Part shown: positions 34,719-44,564 of the stretch, piece after piece | Position numbering within the stretch: position 1 is the first letter of the stretch | How the letters are laid out: every line of letters begins with the position of its first letter | DNA from: Bacteroidales bacterium | GTDB lineage: Bacteria > Bacteroidota > Bacteroidia > Bacteroidales > JAAYJT01 | Assembly (NCBI GenBank): GCA_014860575.1 | Contig: JACZJK010000026.1 | Location: 1 to 64,000, forward strand | Length of the DNA stretch: 64,000 nt | Reading direction: 5' to 3' | The notes under the pieces: generated by a model | The model's database searches: none | What the model was told of the DNA's origin: nothing | What the model saw: the letters and a program-made list of their open reading frames with translations, nothing else | Made by a program: the position numbers and the translations under genes

Positions 34719-35726
34719 ATGAGAAACCAACTTCTTACCGGACTGGTGTTTATTTGCCTGTATTCCTGTCAGCCAACGCCTCCTGACCAACTCTTCAAAT
34801 TCCAGGGGCGCGCCCAGGGAACATATTACGAAATAACATATTACGATACCAAAGGCCGGAATTTCCAGCCAGAAATTGATTCCCTGCTCAACGCTTTCAA
34901 CTTTTCATTATCCACCTACGAACCCAAATCCATTATTTCAAGAATAAACCGCGATGAGGCTGATGTAGAAGTGGATGAATGGTTCAGGACTGTTTTTCTC
35001 AAGTCCGTAGACGTGGCAGAAAAAACCGGTGGCAGCTTTGATTTCTCAGTTGGTCCGCTTGTGAATGCATGGGGCTTTGGTTTTACTGACCGTATAAAAA
35101 TAAACCCGCACGTCATAGATAGCTTGCTGAAATTTGTTGGTTATAAAAACTTTGAACTTCAGGGCAATAAAATAACCAAGAATATCTGCGGTTCAAAACT
35201 TGATTTCAACGCCATTGCCCAGGGGTATGCCGTTGATGTTGTTGGCGATTTTCTGCAATCGAAAGGTGTGAAGGTGTTCCTGGTTGATATCGGAGGGGAA
35301 GTGCTGGCCCACGGTCATAAACCGGATGGCAGCTTATGGAAGATTGGTGTAGAAAGCCCTGCGGACGAAGCGAGCAGCAGCCGTGAACTGAAAGCCGTTA
35401 TTGCCCTTGAAAACAGAGCTATTGCCACTTCAGGAAATTACCGCAAGTTTTATGAAGAAGATGGTATGCGATACTCCCACACTATTGACCCATTTACAGG
35501 CTATCCGGTTCGTCACAGTTTGTTAAGCGCTTCCGTGCTTGCCAGCGATTGCATGACTGCCGATGCTTATGCTACAGCTTTCATGGTTAAAGGGGTTGAA
35601 CCAACTATTGAATTTCTGAAATCTAATCCGGAACTGGAAGCTTACCTCATCTACTCCGCCGATAATGGTAAAATAAAAACCTGGGCCAGCGATGGGTTTC
35701 AGGCGTTGATTGAGAAAACCTATTAG
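34719..35726 (+). CDS. apbE: FAD:protein FMN transferase (ApbE), lipoprotein
   Basis: Flavin transferase that attaches FMN to the threonines of NqrB and NqrC outside the cytoplasm. 335 residues. A lipoprotein signal (CLYSC at about 15-19) anchors it; the ApbE fold shows QGTYYEITYY, STYEPKSIISRIN, LDFNAIAQGYAVDVVG, VDIGGEVLAHG and the metal/FAD motif TADAYATAFMV. It follows nqrF by 100 bp on the same strand, so the locus encodes both the pump and its flavinylation enzyme. Confidence 0.94.
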   Translation: MRNQLLTGLVFICLYSCQPTPPDQLFKFQGRAQGTYYEITYYDTKGRNFQPEIDSLLNAFNFSLSTYEPKSIISRINRDEADVEVDEWFRTVFLKSVDVAEKTGGSFDFSVGPLVNAWGFGFTDRIKINPHVIDSLLKFVGYKNFELQGNKITKNICGSKLDFNAIAQGYAVDVVGDFLQSKGVKVFLVDIGGEVLAHGHKPDGSLWKIGVESPADEASSSRELKAVIALENRAIATSGNYRKFYEEDGMRYSHTIDPFTGYPVRHSLLSASVLASDCMTADAYATAFMVKGVEPTIEFLKSNPELEAYLIYSADNGKIKTWASDGFQALIEKTY

Positions 35727-36043
35727 ATTTACGATTGAAGATTTACGATTTACGATTTAGGATTTTAATAGAACGCTGACACGTGCGCCGCGGCGTATGA
35801 CGCGGATTAAACAGATTTTCGCGGGTTTATTTGTGATGCAGTTATACTGTAGCGCAGTAGTCAAATAGTCAATTAGTTAAATGGTAAATTGGTGGAGAAA
35901 TGGAGTGTTGGGGTGATGGAGTAATAGAGTAGTGAATGGTTAATTGGAATTTGGGCTTTAGACTTTGAATAATGAGCTTTGGACTTCAAACTTGAGGCTT
36001 GGAACTTGGGATTTGGGACTTGAGACCTTGAGCTTGGGGCTTA
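35727..36043. repeat. Phrase-repeat island between apbE and the ABC permease
   Basis: 317 bp with no gene. It opens with GATTTACGATT repeats (35728-35765), continues with an ACGCGGATTAAACAGATTTTCG-like stretch (35810-35830), then TGGAG-, AATGGAGT- and TTAATTGG-type words, and ends with ACTTG/GCTTGG words. The 35880-36040 part repeats the vocabulary of 1-128 on the opposite strand. Confidence 0.7.
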
Positions 36044-37294
36044 TTACTCGTATCGCAACGATTCTACCGGATCGAGGTTCGCAGCTTTGGTTGCTGGCAA
36101 AATCCCTGATACCAGCGCAACTATAAAACACAGTACAACGCCACCAATGATCCATACCCAGGGTATTATAAATCCTGAGCCAATGAGTGCGCCAAGTCCG
36201 TTACCGGCAAGTATGCCTAAAATGATTCCCAGTATTCCGCCGAGCTGAGCAATTACGATAGCTTCTGCAAGAAACTGGTTACGGATTGTTCTTTTGGTGG
36301 CCCCAATTGCTTTGCGTATTCCTATTTCCCTGGTTCTTTCGGTTACCGAAACCAGCATAATATTCATCAAACCAATGGCAGCGCCTATGAGGGTAATAAG
36401 GCCGATTACTGTGGCAGCCATTGTCAGGTATTTGAGGTTATCGAAAAGCATTTCAGCAAGGTTGTCGCTTTTTGAAACATCAAAATTGGTTTCATCGCCA
36501 GCATTTACTTGCCTGATAATCCTGAAAAGACCAGTTGCTTCGCTCTCGGCAACAGGGAGCATTTCTGCATCGGGAACCATGATGTTGATTGAATATGTCA
36601 TATTGGGCCGTGCAAATTTCCGGCGCACAACGTCGAGAGGTACGATGCAATGGTTATCGCTTGATATGCCTATTGACGATCCTTTTTCTTTCAACACTCC
36701 AATCACCATAAACTTATCGGGTCCGATCCCAATCATTTGCCCCAACGGATCAACACCGGCTTTAAAAAGTGTTGAAACAATGCTGCTTCCAATAATGGCG
36801 ACATTTGAACCGAAAGACATTTCCATAACATTAAAATTCCGGCCACTGATAATTTCGTTGCCTGAAGTCATAATGTATTCGTCATCAGTGCCAATAACCG
36901 GAACATTCGGGTGGGTAGTTTCAGAACCAAAAGTAAGTGTTGCAATTCCGGTTCCATAAACAAATACGGAAGTATGGGCCGGAAAATCAAATTCTTCGCG
37001 GAAACGCATGGCTTCCTGATAAGTGATCGGACGATATGTTTTTGGTCTAGTACTGTTTGCGCCCATATGTACCCTTAAACCCCTGTTTTGAATGGTAAGT
37101 GTGTTGGCACCCATCATCGAAAAGTTTTGGTTCAGGAAATATTTAATCGAATCAATTGATGTAAGAATGCCAACCAGCGCTGTAATACCCAGGGCAATAA
37201 TCATAATAGTGATAACTGTTCTTAGCAGGTGACTCCGAATGGAATTCAGGGAAATCCGGATATTTTCCAGAATTAATGAATGCTTTACCTTCAT
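36044..37294 (-). CDS. ABC transporter permease, MacB/FtsX type
   Basis: A 416-residue permease: helix 1 (about 18-42), a large periplasmic MacB-like domain (about 45-270) and three C-terminal helices with [25 protein letters not shown]-type FtsX sequence, ending [10 protein letters not shown]. No ATPase or MacA partner is adjacent, so these must be elsewhere. ATG 37294 is used; 37303 is a TTG. It follows upp by 23 bp. Confidence 0.9.
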   Translation of the reverse strand: [416 protein letters not shown]

Positions 37295-37317
37295 GGTAAT
37301 CAATATTTTGATTAAAG

Positions 37318-37971
37318 CTAATTTTTTACACCGAAGGCGAGGTCACCGGCATCACCAAGGCCTGGAACAATATATGCCTGGGCAGTGAGCTCGGCATCAA
37401 TTACCCCAACCCAAAGTGTTGAGTCTGATCCTTTGAATTTCCGTTTCATAAATTCCACACCTTCAACACTGGCCAATAAAGATACAAAATGTGTATGCGA
37501 GGGTTTTCCGTTGGAGATGATTTCTTTATAACAAAGGTGCATGGAAAGGCCTGTTGCAAGCATTGGATCCGACAGGATCAGCACTTTACCTTCGATGTTC
37601 GGACAAGATGCATAATCTACTTTGATGTCGAATGAACCTTCCTTATGATAGCGGCGGTAGGCTGATACAAAGGCATTGGATGATCTATCGAAAAAATGCA
37701 ACATGCCGGCATGCAAGGGTAAACCGGCCCGCAGAATGGTGGCAATTACCGGGTAATCAGCGAGCATTGGCACATCAGCAACCCCAAGTGAGGTAGTAAC
37801 CTGGGTTGCCCTATAATCCAGTTCCTTGCTTATTTCATAGGCAAATATTTCGCCGATGCGTTCCATGTTTCGCCTGAAGCGCATACTGTCCTGCTGGATC
37901 TGCACATCCCTGACTTCAGCGATAAACTGATCAAGAATGGTATTCTGATTTCCCAAGGTTTTGACTAGCAT
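37318..37971 (-). CDS. upp: Uracil phosphoribosyltransferase
   Basis: Type I PRTase salvaging uracil to UMP with PRPP. 217 residues; ATILRAGLPLHAGM, the PRPP loop LILSDPMLATG and the uracil-binding YIVPGLGDAGD are intact. It is upstream of the permease on the same strand; a functional link is not evident. Confidence 0.95.
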   Translation of the reverse strand: MLVKTLGNQNTILDQFIAEVRDVQIQQDSMRFRRNMERIGEIFAYEISKELDYRATQVTTSLGVADVPMLADYPVIATILRAGLPLHAGMLHFFDRSSNAFVSAYRRYHKEGSFDIKVDYASCPNIEGKVLILSDPMLATGLSMHLCYKEIISNGKPSHTHFVSLLASVEGVEFMKRKFKGSDSTLWVGVIDAELTAQAYIVPGLGDAGDLAFGVKN

Positions 37972-38144
37972 AGGTGAATTTTATTTGCAGTTATAAACTC
38001 TTGATGTGACTTAGCCTTTTCAAATTTTGACAAATTTACATAAAGCTGCTTAAAAACAAGAAAAATATTGGGAGCCAAACGTACTGTTGTTCTTGCGTAT
38101 CTGCCGCCACGTTTTTTCTGGCTCCTGTTTTATAAAACTGCCTG

Positions 38145-39083
38145 TCACTTTAAGCGCAGCAACTGCAATAGGCGGATAGCTGAATTCACAGGAAATGGCA
38201 AGCGATTGTATGTGATTGATGGATAATAAGTTTCGGTTGATCCGAACCCGGCATAAAATCTTGCGAGCCCAGGGATTTCAGAACCTTCAAAATCGAAGGT
38301 GAGCGCCTGACCGGCATGCTGTTGAATCACACTATCAATCAGCAGGTGCATCGCGCCTGTTTGGCGTGCGGTTTTGTTGTTGGCTGAAAACAAGAATACG
38401 ATCCTGTGATGGCTTTTTAATAGAAATGCACCTGCACAGAGCTCATTATTTTTGTCAAATGCTCCTACGGTTATTGCCATGTTTTTATAAGCACTCCGGT
38501 AAATCAGTTTCTCAAGCATCTGGTATTGCTTGTCGCCAAGCTTTTTTATCTCAGCGCCTTTTTCCTGCCTGAACATAGTGATGATGCTGCCCGGATCAAC
38601 ATTGGTTACAATGCTGATTCCTTCGTTTTCCGCTTTGCGAATGTTGCGTGAAGTATTCGATGTGTAGTTGCTGCGGATTTCTGCGATGGGTTTGATGAGC
38701 TCCAGCTCGTAATTTTTCCGCATTTTTATATTGAAATCCTGGTGGTTTATTTTGTTATGCCTGTTGAGGTTTATTTCTGCGAACCGGTAATGAATTTTCA
38801 TCGAATCAAGGAATTCATTAACCGCCAGGTTGCCGGAAGGTATTTTTGAATACAACCCGAGTTGCTGCGTAAAAGGTGGCTGATAAAGATAATAGATGCC
38901 GTATTTTTTGCCTGATGTTAATGGCATCACTAGTTCATAATCTCCCTGAACCAGCGCCTCCCAACCTTCGCATACGAGATCAAGATACCACGACCATGCA
39001 TAAACATTGCCATTGAAAGCGCGGTCAATGCAGTCATCCCACTTTTCGTAATCAATTTCGTTGTTCTGGAGATATCTTATCAT
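38145..39083 (-). CDS. FemAB/GNAT-like acyltransferase
   Basis: A 312-residue GNAT-fold protein of the FemAB-like type (two related halves, about 1-150 and 155-300). IRKAENEGISIV near residue 150 and GAMHLLIDSVIQQHAG plus DFEGSEIPGLARFYAGFG fit aminoacyl/acetyltransferases that act on lipid or wall sugars. It starts 14 bp after the deacetylase stop; this pair is common in Bacteroidota, so both may act on one glycan. Substrate is unknown. Confidence 0.78.
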   Translation of the reverse strand: MIRYLQNNEIDYEKWDDCIDRAFNGNVYAWSWYLDLVCEGWEALVQGDYELVMPLTSGKKYGIYYLYQPPFTQQLGLYSKIPSGNLAVNEFLDSMKIHYRFAEINLNRHNKINHQDFNIKMRKNYELELIKPIAEIRSNYTSNTSRNIRKAENEGISIVTNVDPGSIITMFRQEKGAEIKKLGDKQYQMLEKLIYRSAYKNMAITVGAFDKNNELCAGAFLLKSHHRIVFLFSANNKTARQTGAMHLLIDSVIQQHAGQALTFDFEGSEIPGLARFYAGFGSTETYYPSITYNRLPFPVNSAIRLLQLLRLK

Positions 39084-39097
39084 GCCCGCGATTTTTT

Positions 39098-40405
39098 TCA
39101 GGTTGCTGCGTTATTCACCAGGTCCTCATAAACATGACGCCAGCCAATCCAGCGGCCGGTTTCTGATAAACTATCATTGTGCCACAAGCTAACAAACAAG
39201 CCATCTACTGATCGCACTTCTGCTATAAGCTTGTGTATGACTTCAATGGCTGCTTCAGGGCTGAGGTTCATATAATCACGCAATGTGCCATCCATTACGG
39301 CAAAAGGTACAACTGTAACAGGAATTACAGTTTCCAGGTCAACATCATAGAACTGATAGGGCGTACAAATGCCAGCCCTGAAGCCTGGCAATGCTGCAAA
39401 ACCCATGGTATGATCCGTTGTTATATCGTAAGAGGCAAGGTTGCGATATGTTTCAGGCAAATGCAGTTTCAGGAAATGCTGGCGGCTAAGCGAGATTTCT
39501 TTGTTAAGAACTTTGGATAGCTCTTTTATTTCAAGGCTAAGTGAATCATTTTCCGTATTGGAGGCATACGAAGGATGAATGCCGGCATCAGCATAATCAG
39601 CCAATCGCTTTATAAGCTGCCTGAAAGTTGTATTGGTTGTTGAAATGTTTTTGTCGTACCCGCCATACCTCGCAAAAAGAAAAAAGTAGATCGGTCGCAG
39701 ATGAAACCGCCTTTGCAGCTCTAATTGATAGTCGTATGTGTCAAACGGATCGGGCTCAGTTCCTGTAATTACTCTCATTCTTTTGGCTACATCCGAAAAA
39801 TTCCAGGCTAGTGCAGCTTTAAGAAATGCACCCGTGGTTCTTACAAAACCTTTTCCTTTGTATGACCATGCCTGGTCAATATCATAGGTAGGTACAAAGT
39901 GATACTTGTTCTGTTTGATCACAAGATCTGTATAACGCTTTTGCAAAGCCTCACCCAATTGCCTGGCCCAATGGTTTACAACTGGCTTCTGCAAAAATCC
40001 ATGTTTATGTGCGATGCTTTCCATGGCGGTGAATCGCCCGTACTGGTCTTTGCGGTAAGGCATGTACTCCTCGTAGCGTGTAACCATAAAAAATGCAGCA
40101 GAAAATGGATCGTAAGGTAAGGCAGAATTGCGTTCGAAAACCGGAAATAAAGCTTTAATACCCTGGCTTTCGATGACCTGTATCATTGGTGTGCCTATGC
40201 CTGTTTCAAACAATAAACCGAAGGAGGCAAAGTGCAGGTGGTTGCCTTCTAAAGTTTTACCATAGGTAAACTTTGGCCCGGAATAAGCATTGAACTCATC
40301 AATGTTTGCAGTGATGTTATATTCTAAACCCAACAGTTCACCAAGCATTAATCGCATAGTGTATCGCAGGCGTGAAGTAGACTTGGGAACATAGACCAGA
40401 AGCAT
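39098..40405 (-). CDS. Polysaccharide deacetylase family protein
   Basis: A 435-residue protein of the NodB-like carbohydrate esterase group. FVPTYDIDQAWS at about residue 165 carries the conserved Asp; HPSYASN and FRAGICTPYQFYD give the metal and arginine positions; SLWHNDSLS at the end resembles motif 5. The long N-terminal domain (about 1-155) is a separate module. ATG 40405 is preferred because the in-frame TTG at 40435 lies within the -7 element. Confidence 0.82.
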   Translation of the reverse strand: MLLVYVPKSTSRLRYTMRLMLGELLGLEYNITANIDEFNAYSGPKFTYGKTLEGNHLHFASFGLLFETGIGTPMIQVIESQGIKALFPVFERNSALPYDPFSAAFFMVTRYEEYMPYRKDQYGRFTAMESIAHKHGFLQKPVVNHWARQLGEALQKRYTDLVIKQNKYHFVPTYDIDQAWSYKGKGFVRTTGAFLKAALAWNFSDVAKRMRVITGTEPDPFDTYDYQLELQRRFHLRPIYFFLFARYGGYDKNISTTNTTFRQLIKRLADYADAGIHPSYASNTENDSLSLEIKELSKVLNKEISLSRQHFLKLHLPETYRNLASYDITTDHTMGFAALPGFRAGICTPYQFYDVDLETVIPVTVVPFAVMDGTLRDYMNLSPEAAIEVIHKLIAEVRSVDGLFVSLWHNDSLSETGRWIGWRHVYEDLVNNAAT

Positions 40406-40432
40406 ACAGGATTTCCAGGTTGATGTTGCAAA

Positions 40433-40467
40433 CAAAACTATGCATTTTTAGATCGCAATGTTCCAAA
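40433..40467 (-). promoter_or_regulatory. Promoter of the deacetylase-acyltransferase pair
   Basis: Minus strand: TTTG (40467-40464), 23-nt spacer, TAGTTTTG (40440-40433), the latter an exact TAnnTTTG match. Confidence 0.5.
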
Positions 40468-40508
40468 ACTTAGATTATTTTTACGGTTCGTACTAAAATG
40501 CATGAAGA

Positions 40509-41390
40509 ATGGAATTAAATGAAACATTGGAAAAAGTTCGTCAATTTTTCCTGGAACCAATTCTGACTTTAGGCTCAACCAGTTTTTCACTATGGGGCAT
40601 GATTCTTTTTTTTATGGTGATAGCCCTGTTATTCGTTATTACAGGCTTGGTGAAACGAATACTTGTTAATAAAATTCTTACTCGTTATTCGATTGAGCTT
40701 GGTGTAAGGCAATCTATTGGCTCTATTTTCAAATACATTACTATTTCGCTGGGCCTTTTCGTCATTGTTCAGTCTTCGGGCATTGACCTGAGCGCAGTTG
40801 GTTTATTATTCGGTGCATTGGGGGTAGGTATCGGGTTCGGACTTCAGAACATTACCAACAACTTTATCAGCGGGCTGGTCATACTTTTCAGCCGCCCTAT
40901 TAAAGTTGGCGACAGGGTGGAAGTTGGCAACACCGTAGGCGATGTGGTCGATATTTCGGCCAGGGCAACTACCCTCAATACCAACGATAATATTACCATC
41001 ATTGTTCCGAACTCAGAATTCATCAGCAACACTGTGATAAACTGGAGCCATAACGATCGGAATATCCGCTATAAAATTCCTGTTGGAGTTTCGTACAAGG
41101 AAGATCCGGCAAAAATTAAAAAACTCCTGCTACAGGTTGCAAGAGAACATCCAGGGGTGTTAACAAATCCGCCACCAGATGTCCAGTTTCATGAATATGG
41201 AGATAGCTCACTGAACTTTCTCTTACTGGTTTGGACTACCAGCTACATCAACAGGCCGTTTGTGCTGCGAAGCGATTTGTACTACGCGATTTTTGAAAAA
41301 TTTAAGGCGCAAGGCGTTGAGATTCCTTATCCCCAGCGCGACCTGCATTTAAAGAGCGGGTTCGAACCGTTGTTGACAAAACCTTTATAA
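40509..41390 (+). CDS. mscS: Small-conductance mechanosensitive channel (MscS family)
   Basis: A 293-residue channel: three membrane helices (about 28-50, 70-92, 95-125), the third lining the pore with GALGVGIGFGLQNITNNFISGL, followed by RPIKVGDRVEVG of the beta domain and a C-terminal mixed domain. It releases solutes on hypo-osmotic shock. Stand-alone, divergent from the deacetylase. Confidence 0.92.
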   Translation: MELNETLEKVRQFFLEPILTLGSTSFSLWGMILFFMVIALLFVITGLVKRILVNKILTRYSIELGVRQSIGSIFKYITISLGLFVIVQSSGIDLSAVGLLFGALGVGIGFGLQNITNNFISGLVILFSRPIKVGDRVEVGNTVGDVVDISARATTLNTNDNITIIVPNSEFISNTVINWSHNDRNIRYKIPVGVSYKEDPAKIKKLLLQVAREHPGVLTNPPPDVQFHEYGDSSLNFLLLVWTTSYINRPFVLRSDLYYAIFEKFKAQGVEIPYPQRDLHLKSGFEPLLTKPL

Positions 41391-41407
41391 TCCACCCGGT
41401 TTTCACA

Positions 41408-41437
41408 TTGCCGTTAAGCAATAAACCTGTAAGTTTG
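41408..41437 (+). promoter_or_regulatory. Promoter of dnaX
   Basis: TTG (41408-41410), 19-nt spacer, TAAGTTTG (41430-41437, exact TAnnTTTG), 27 nt before the ATG. Confidence 0.75.
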
Positions 41438-41463
41438 GACTCGTAAAATCCCGCAAGTCCGAT

Positions 41464-43233
41464 ATGGAAAACTTCATAGTTTCTGCCCGTAAATACCGCC
41501 CGGCTACGTTTTCAACAGTTGTTGGCCAGCCTTCCATAACCACTACATTAAAAAATGCAATACGCAACAACCAGTTGGCACAGGCCTTCCTGTTTTGCGG
41601 CCCGCGTGGCGTTGGAAAAACCACCTGCGCCCGCATCCTTGCAAAAACCATCAATTGCCAGCAGCTTACCAGCGAAATTGAAGCCTGCGACCAATGTCCT
41701 TCCTGTTTATCGTTCAACACATCAGCTTCTTTTAACATACATGAGTTGGACGCAGCTTCCAATAATTCGGTTGATGATATACGAAACCTGATTGACCAAG
41801 TGAGAATACCACCGCAGCTAGGTCGCTACAAAGTTTACATTATTGATGAGGTGCACATGCTCTCATCTGCTGCTTTCAATGCCTTTTTAAAGACCCTGGA
41901 AGAACCGCCATCGTATGCAAAATTTATTCTTGCGACCACCGAAAAACACAAAATTATTCCCACCGTACTCTCACGTTGCCAGATTTATGATTTCAGACGC
42001 ATCACGGTGGAAGATATTATGCATCAGCTTGAGTTTGTTGCTCAAAACGAAAATATAAGCGCAGAACCTGATGCACTCCACATCATCGCTCAAAAAGCCG
42101 ATGGCGCTATGCGCGATGCATTGTCAATTTTCGATCAATTGGTAAGTTTTTCGGGTCGCAGTATCACCTATCAGCAAGTAATTGATAATTTGAATGTACT
42201 GGATTACGATTACTATTTCCGGCTTACTGATTGCCTTCTCAACAATCATCTGCCTGATGCAATGCTGATCATAGAAGATATCATCAATGGCGGTTTTGAT
42301 GGTCAACATTTTATAGTTGGCATGGGCGATCATTTGCGCAACCTTCTGATTAGTAAAGATGCAGCAACACTCAAATTGCTTGAAGTAGGCGCCGGAATCA
42401 AGGATCGTTATTATAAACAAGCTTCACGCTGCGAAGCGGCTTTTCTGATCAAAGCGCTTGATATTGCGAACCGCTGCGATATTGATTACCGTGCCAGCAA
42501 TAACAAAAGATTGCATATTGAATTAGCGATTCTACAGATGGGCAGTTCATTGGGCGGTCAGGTTGCGCAACCCGTGCAGACCATCGCGATTCCTGTATCA
42601 GTTCCGGTTAAGGCAGAAGATAAAACATCAAAACCTGCTTACACACCGCCATCTGTGCAACAACATATTGTCAGCGAGCCAAAACCGGCAGCGCCGCCTT
42701 CGCCAACACCTGTTAAAGCTGAAGCTGTTCCATCCGCGATGCCTACAACAGGGATTTCAATTAAAACGGTCATCAGCAAGGAAGCGGATAAACCCATTGA
42801 AGTTGCTGCAGCAAATGACGACAGCTTAGAAGATGATGATGGTACGGGTGAACCGGTGGAAAGTTTTATTAGCAATTTTCAGCTCGAAAAGGTATGGGAA
42901 TCGTTTGCCAAAAGTGTTGCCGTAAAATCTCCGAACCTGCACGCGACACTTACACAATCGAAGCCCAGGCTTGTTGACGAAGCAAAAAGTGTAGTGCTCT
43001 TCACGATTCACAGCCAGCTTCAGCAAAAAGAAATTACGGATCATAAAACTGAATTATTAGGATATTTGCGGAACCAGCTTGCGAACCCAAAAATTTCGAT
43101 CCAAACCGAAATGGCTGACTCATTTCAGGACGACACTCCTTACACGCCGCTTGAGAAATACCGGAAGATGGCAGAGAAGAACCCTGAACTCGTCAAGCTC
43201 AAGGATAAACTAAACCTCGAAATTGACTTTTAA
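41464..43233 (+). CDS. dnaX: DNA polymerase III subunit gamma/tau
   Basis: Clamp-loader ATPase, 589 residues. Walker A GPRGVGKTT (46-54), zinc cysteines 65, 75, 78, 81, Walker B-type IIDEVHMLS, sensor ATTEKHKIIPTVLSRC. A proline/alanine-rich linker (about 365-440) precedes a C-terminal tau-like domain (about 465-580). No slippery A-run for gamma frameshifting was seen, so a single tau-length product is likely. Confidence 0.95.
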   Translation: MENFIVSARKYRPATFSTVVGQPSITTTLKNAIRNNQLAQAFLFCGPRGVGKTTCARILAKTINCQQLTSEIEACDQCPSCLSFNTSASFNIHELDAASNNSVDDIRNLIDQVRIPPQLGRYKVYIIDEVHMLSSAAFNAFLKTLEEPPSYAKFILATTEKHKIIPTVLSRCQIYDFRRITVEDIMHQLEFVAQNENISAEPDALHIIAQKADGAMRDALSIFDQLVSFSGRSITYQQVIDNLNVLDYDYYFRLTDCLLNNHLPDAMLIIEDIINGGFDGQHFIVGMGDHLRNLLISKDAATLKLLEVGAGIKDRYYKQASRCEAAFLIKALDIANRCDIDYRASNNKRLHIELAILQMGSSLGGQVAQPVQTIAIPVSVPVKAEDKTSKPAYTPPSVQQHIVSEPKPAAPPSPTPVKAEAVPSAMPTTGISIKTVISKEADKPIEVAAANDDSLEDDDGTGEPVESFISNFQLEKVWESFAKSVAVKSPNLHATLTQSKPRLVDEAKSVVLFTIHSQLQQKEITDHKTELLGYLRNQLANPKISIQTEMADSFQDDTPYTPLEKYRKMAEKNPELVKLKDKLNLEIDF

Positions 43234-43273
43234 TTCTGCACAACATAATGGCTTACCTAAGTTCAATTAAGAA

Positions 43274-43843
43274 ATGCTACAATCGCTAAGTCGTTTCATC
43301 TTAAAGCTTGCCGGATGGACAATCCGGGTGGAAGCGCATCAAACTTTTCAGCGTTGCGTATTGCTTATGGCGCCACATACCAGCAACTGGGATTTCGTTT
43401 TTGGGCGGCTTTCCCTTTGGGCCATTGGCGTTAAAACCAGTTTCCTCATCAAGAAAGAAGCGTTTTTCTTTCCACTGGGTTTTCTGTTGAAAAAAATGGG
43501 CGGCATTCCGGTTGACCGAAACCAGAGCAAGAAGGTAGTATGGCAGGTTGCGGTGCTTTTAAACAAATCAAAGGCCATGGCGCTGGTGATTACTCCCGAA
43601 GGAACGCGGAGTTTGAGACATGAATGGAAAAAAGGATTTTACTATATTTCCTCAATGGCCGAAGTGCCCATTGCTCTGGGGTATCTCGACTATGGCAAAA
43701 AGGAAGCTGGCATCGGGGGGATTCTCCATCCTTCAGAGGATTACAAAAGTGATCTTGCTAAAATCCAAGACTTTTATAAAAACTTTACAGCAAAGCACCC
43801 TGAAAGGTTTAACCTTTCACCGATGTACCGGGGGGGTAAGTGA
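43274..43843 (+). CDS. 1-acyl-sn-glycerol-3-phosphate acyltransferase-like protein
   Basis: A 189-residue PlsC-superfamily acyltransferase. The catalytic H-x4-D is H35-TSNW-D40 and the phosphate-binding motif is TPEGTRS near 105; GGIPVDRNQSKK is also conserved. It is shorter than classical PlsC and belongs to a soluble-looking glycerol acyltransferase subgroup, so the exact acyl acceptor is uncertain. It is 40 bp downstream of dnaX. Confidence 0.85.
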   Translation: MLQSLSRFILKLAGWTIRVEAHQTFQRCVLLMAPHTSNWDFVFGRLSLWAIGVKTSFLIKKEAFFFPLGFLLKKMGGIPVDRNQSKKVVWQVAVLLNKSKAMALVITPEGTRSLRHEWKKGFYYISSMAEVPIALGYLDYGKKEAGIGGILHPSEDYKSDLAKIQDFYKNFTAKHPERFNLSPMYRGGK

Positions 43844-43891
43844 GAGTGTGACTCACGGCTTCATTTTCCTGCAAGAACACAGATCATTAAT

Positions 43892-43920
43892 AAAAAAAGC
43901 CCAAGATGATCGGGCTCTTT
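43892..43920. terminator. Bidirectional terminator between plsC-like gene and glutathione peroxidase gene
   Basis: A 5-bp stem AGCCC/GGGCT with an A7 run on the left and CTTT(T) on the right, so it can act on both converging transcripts. Confidence 0.7.
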
Positions 43921-43938
43921 TGTTCTTTTTAGATGAGT

Positions 43939-44481
43939 TTACTCCGTGATCCAACTGACAATTTTGTCTGACATTGGTTTCTCACGTGGTGTGGCTACGT
44001 CAAACAACTGGCCGTTTTCGTCAATCATGAACTTCTGAAAATTCCACGATACCTCGGCATCCATTTTCCCATTCTGGCTTTTTTGTGTGAGCCACTGGTA
44101 AAGCGGATGAATGTCTTTCCCTTTTACCGATATTTTTTCCATCATCAGGAATGTGACGCCGTAATTGGTTTCGCAAAACTCAGCGATTTCCTCGTTTGAT
44201 CCGGGTTCCTGGTTCATGAAATTATTGGCCGGGAAGCCAATAATGGTGAAGTTCTTATTTCCATAAGTTTCATGTAATTCCTGGAGTTCTTTATATTGTG
44301 GGGTCATACCGCATTTTGATGCGGTATTTACAACCAGCACTTTTTGCCCTTTCAGCTGCGAAAGACTAAAAGCTTCGCCGGTAATAGTGTTCACAGTAAA
44401 ATCGTAAAATGATTTATCATTTTGGGCAGTAATGGCGAGGGTGAAAATCAACCCTGCAGCCAGTAAGATAGTTCTTAACAT
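43939..44481 (-). CDS. Exported glutathione peroxidase-like thiol peroxidase
   Basis: A 180-residue protein with a signal peptide (about 1-19, ending AITAQ). Catalytic Cys57 in NTASKCG and the tryptophan in WNFQKF are present; the usual NQF is NNF and the resolving-cysteine position (FPCN) is FPAN, a variant that I recall as common in Bacteroidota. It should reduce peroxides in the periplasm, with thioredoxin-like donors more likely than glutathione. Confidence 0.9.
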   Translation of the reverse strand: MLRTILLAAGLIFTLAITAQNDKSFYDFTVNTITGEAFSLSQLKGQKVLVVNTASKCGMTPQYKELQELHETYGNKNFTIIGFPANNFMNQEPGSNEEIAEFCETNYGVTFLMMEKISVKGKDIHPLYQWLTQKSQNGKMDAEVSWNFQKFMIDENGQLFDVATPREKPMSDKIVSWITE

Positions 44482-44564
44482 AGTTTAGTGTTTTTGTTAA
44501 TTCTATTAAACAAACAATGTTCCGCTTAAAAAGTTGTTATAAGCATTTCAAATTTTACCAGGGC

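Noticed and set aside
41464-43233. Programmed frameshift in dnaX
   Set aside because: No slippery A-run followed by a hairpin was found in the region where gamma would end.
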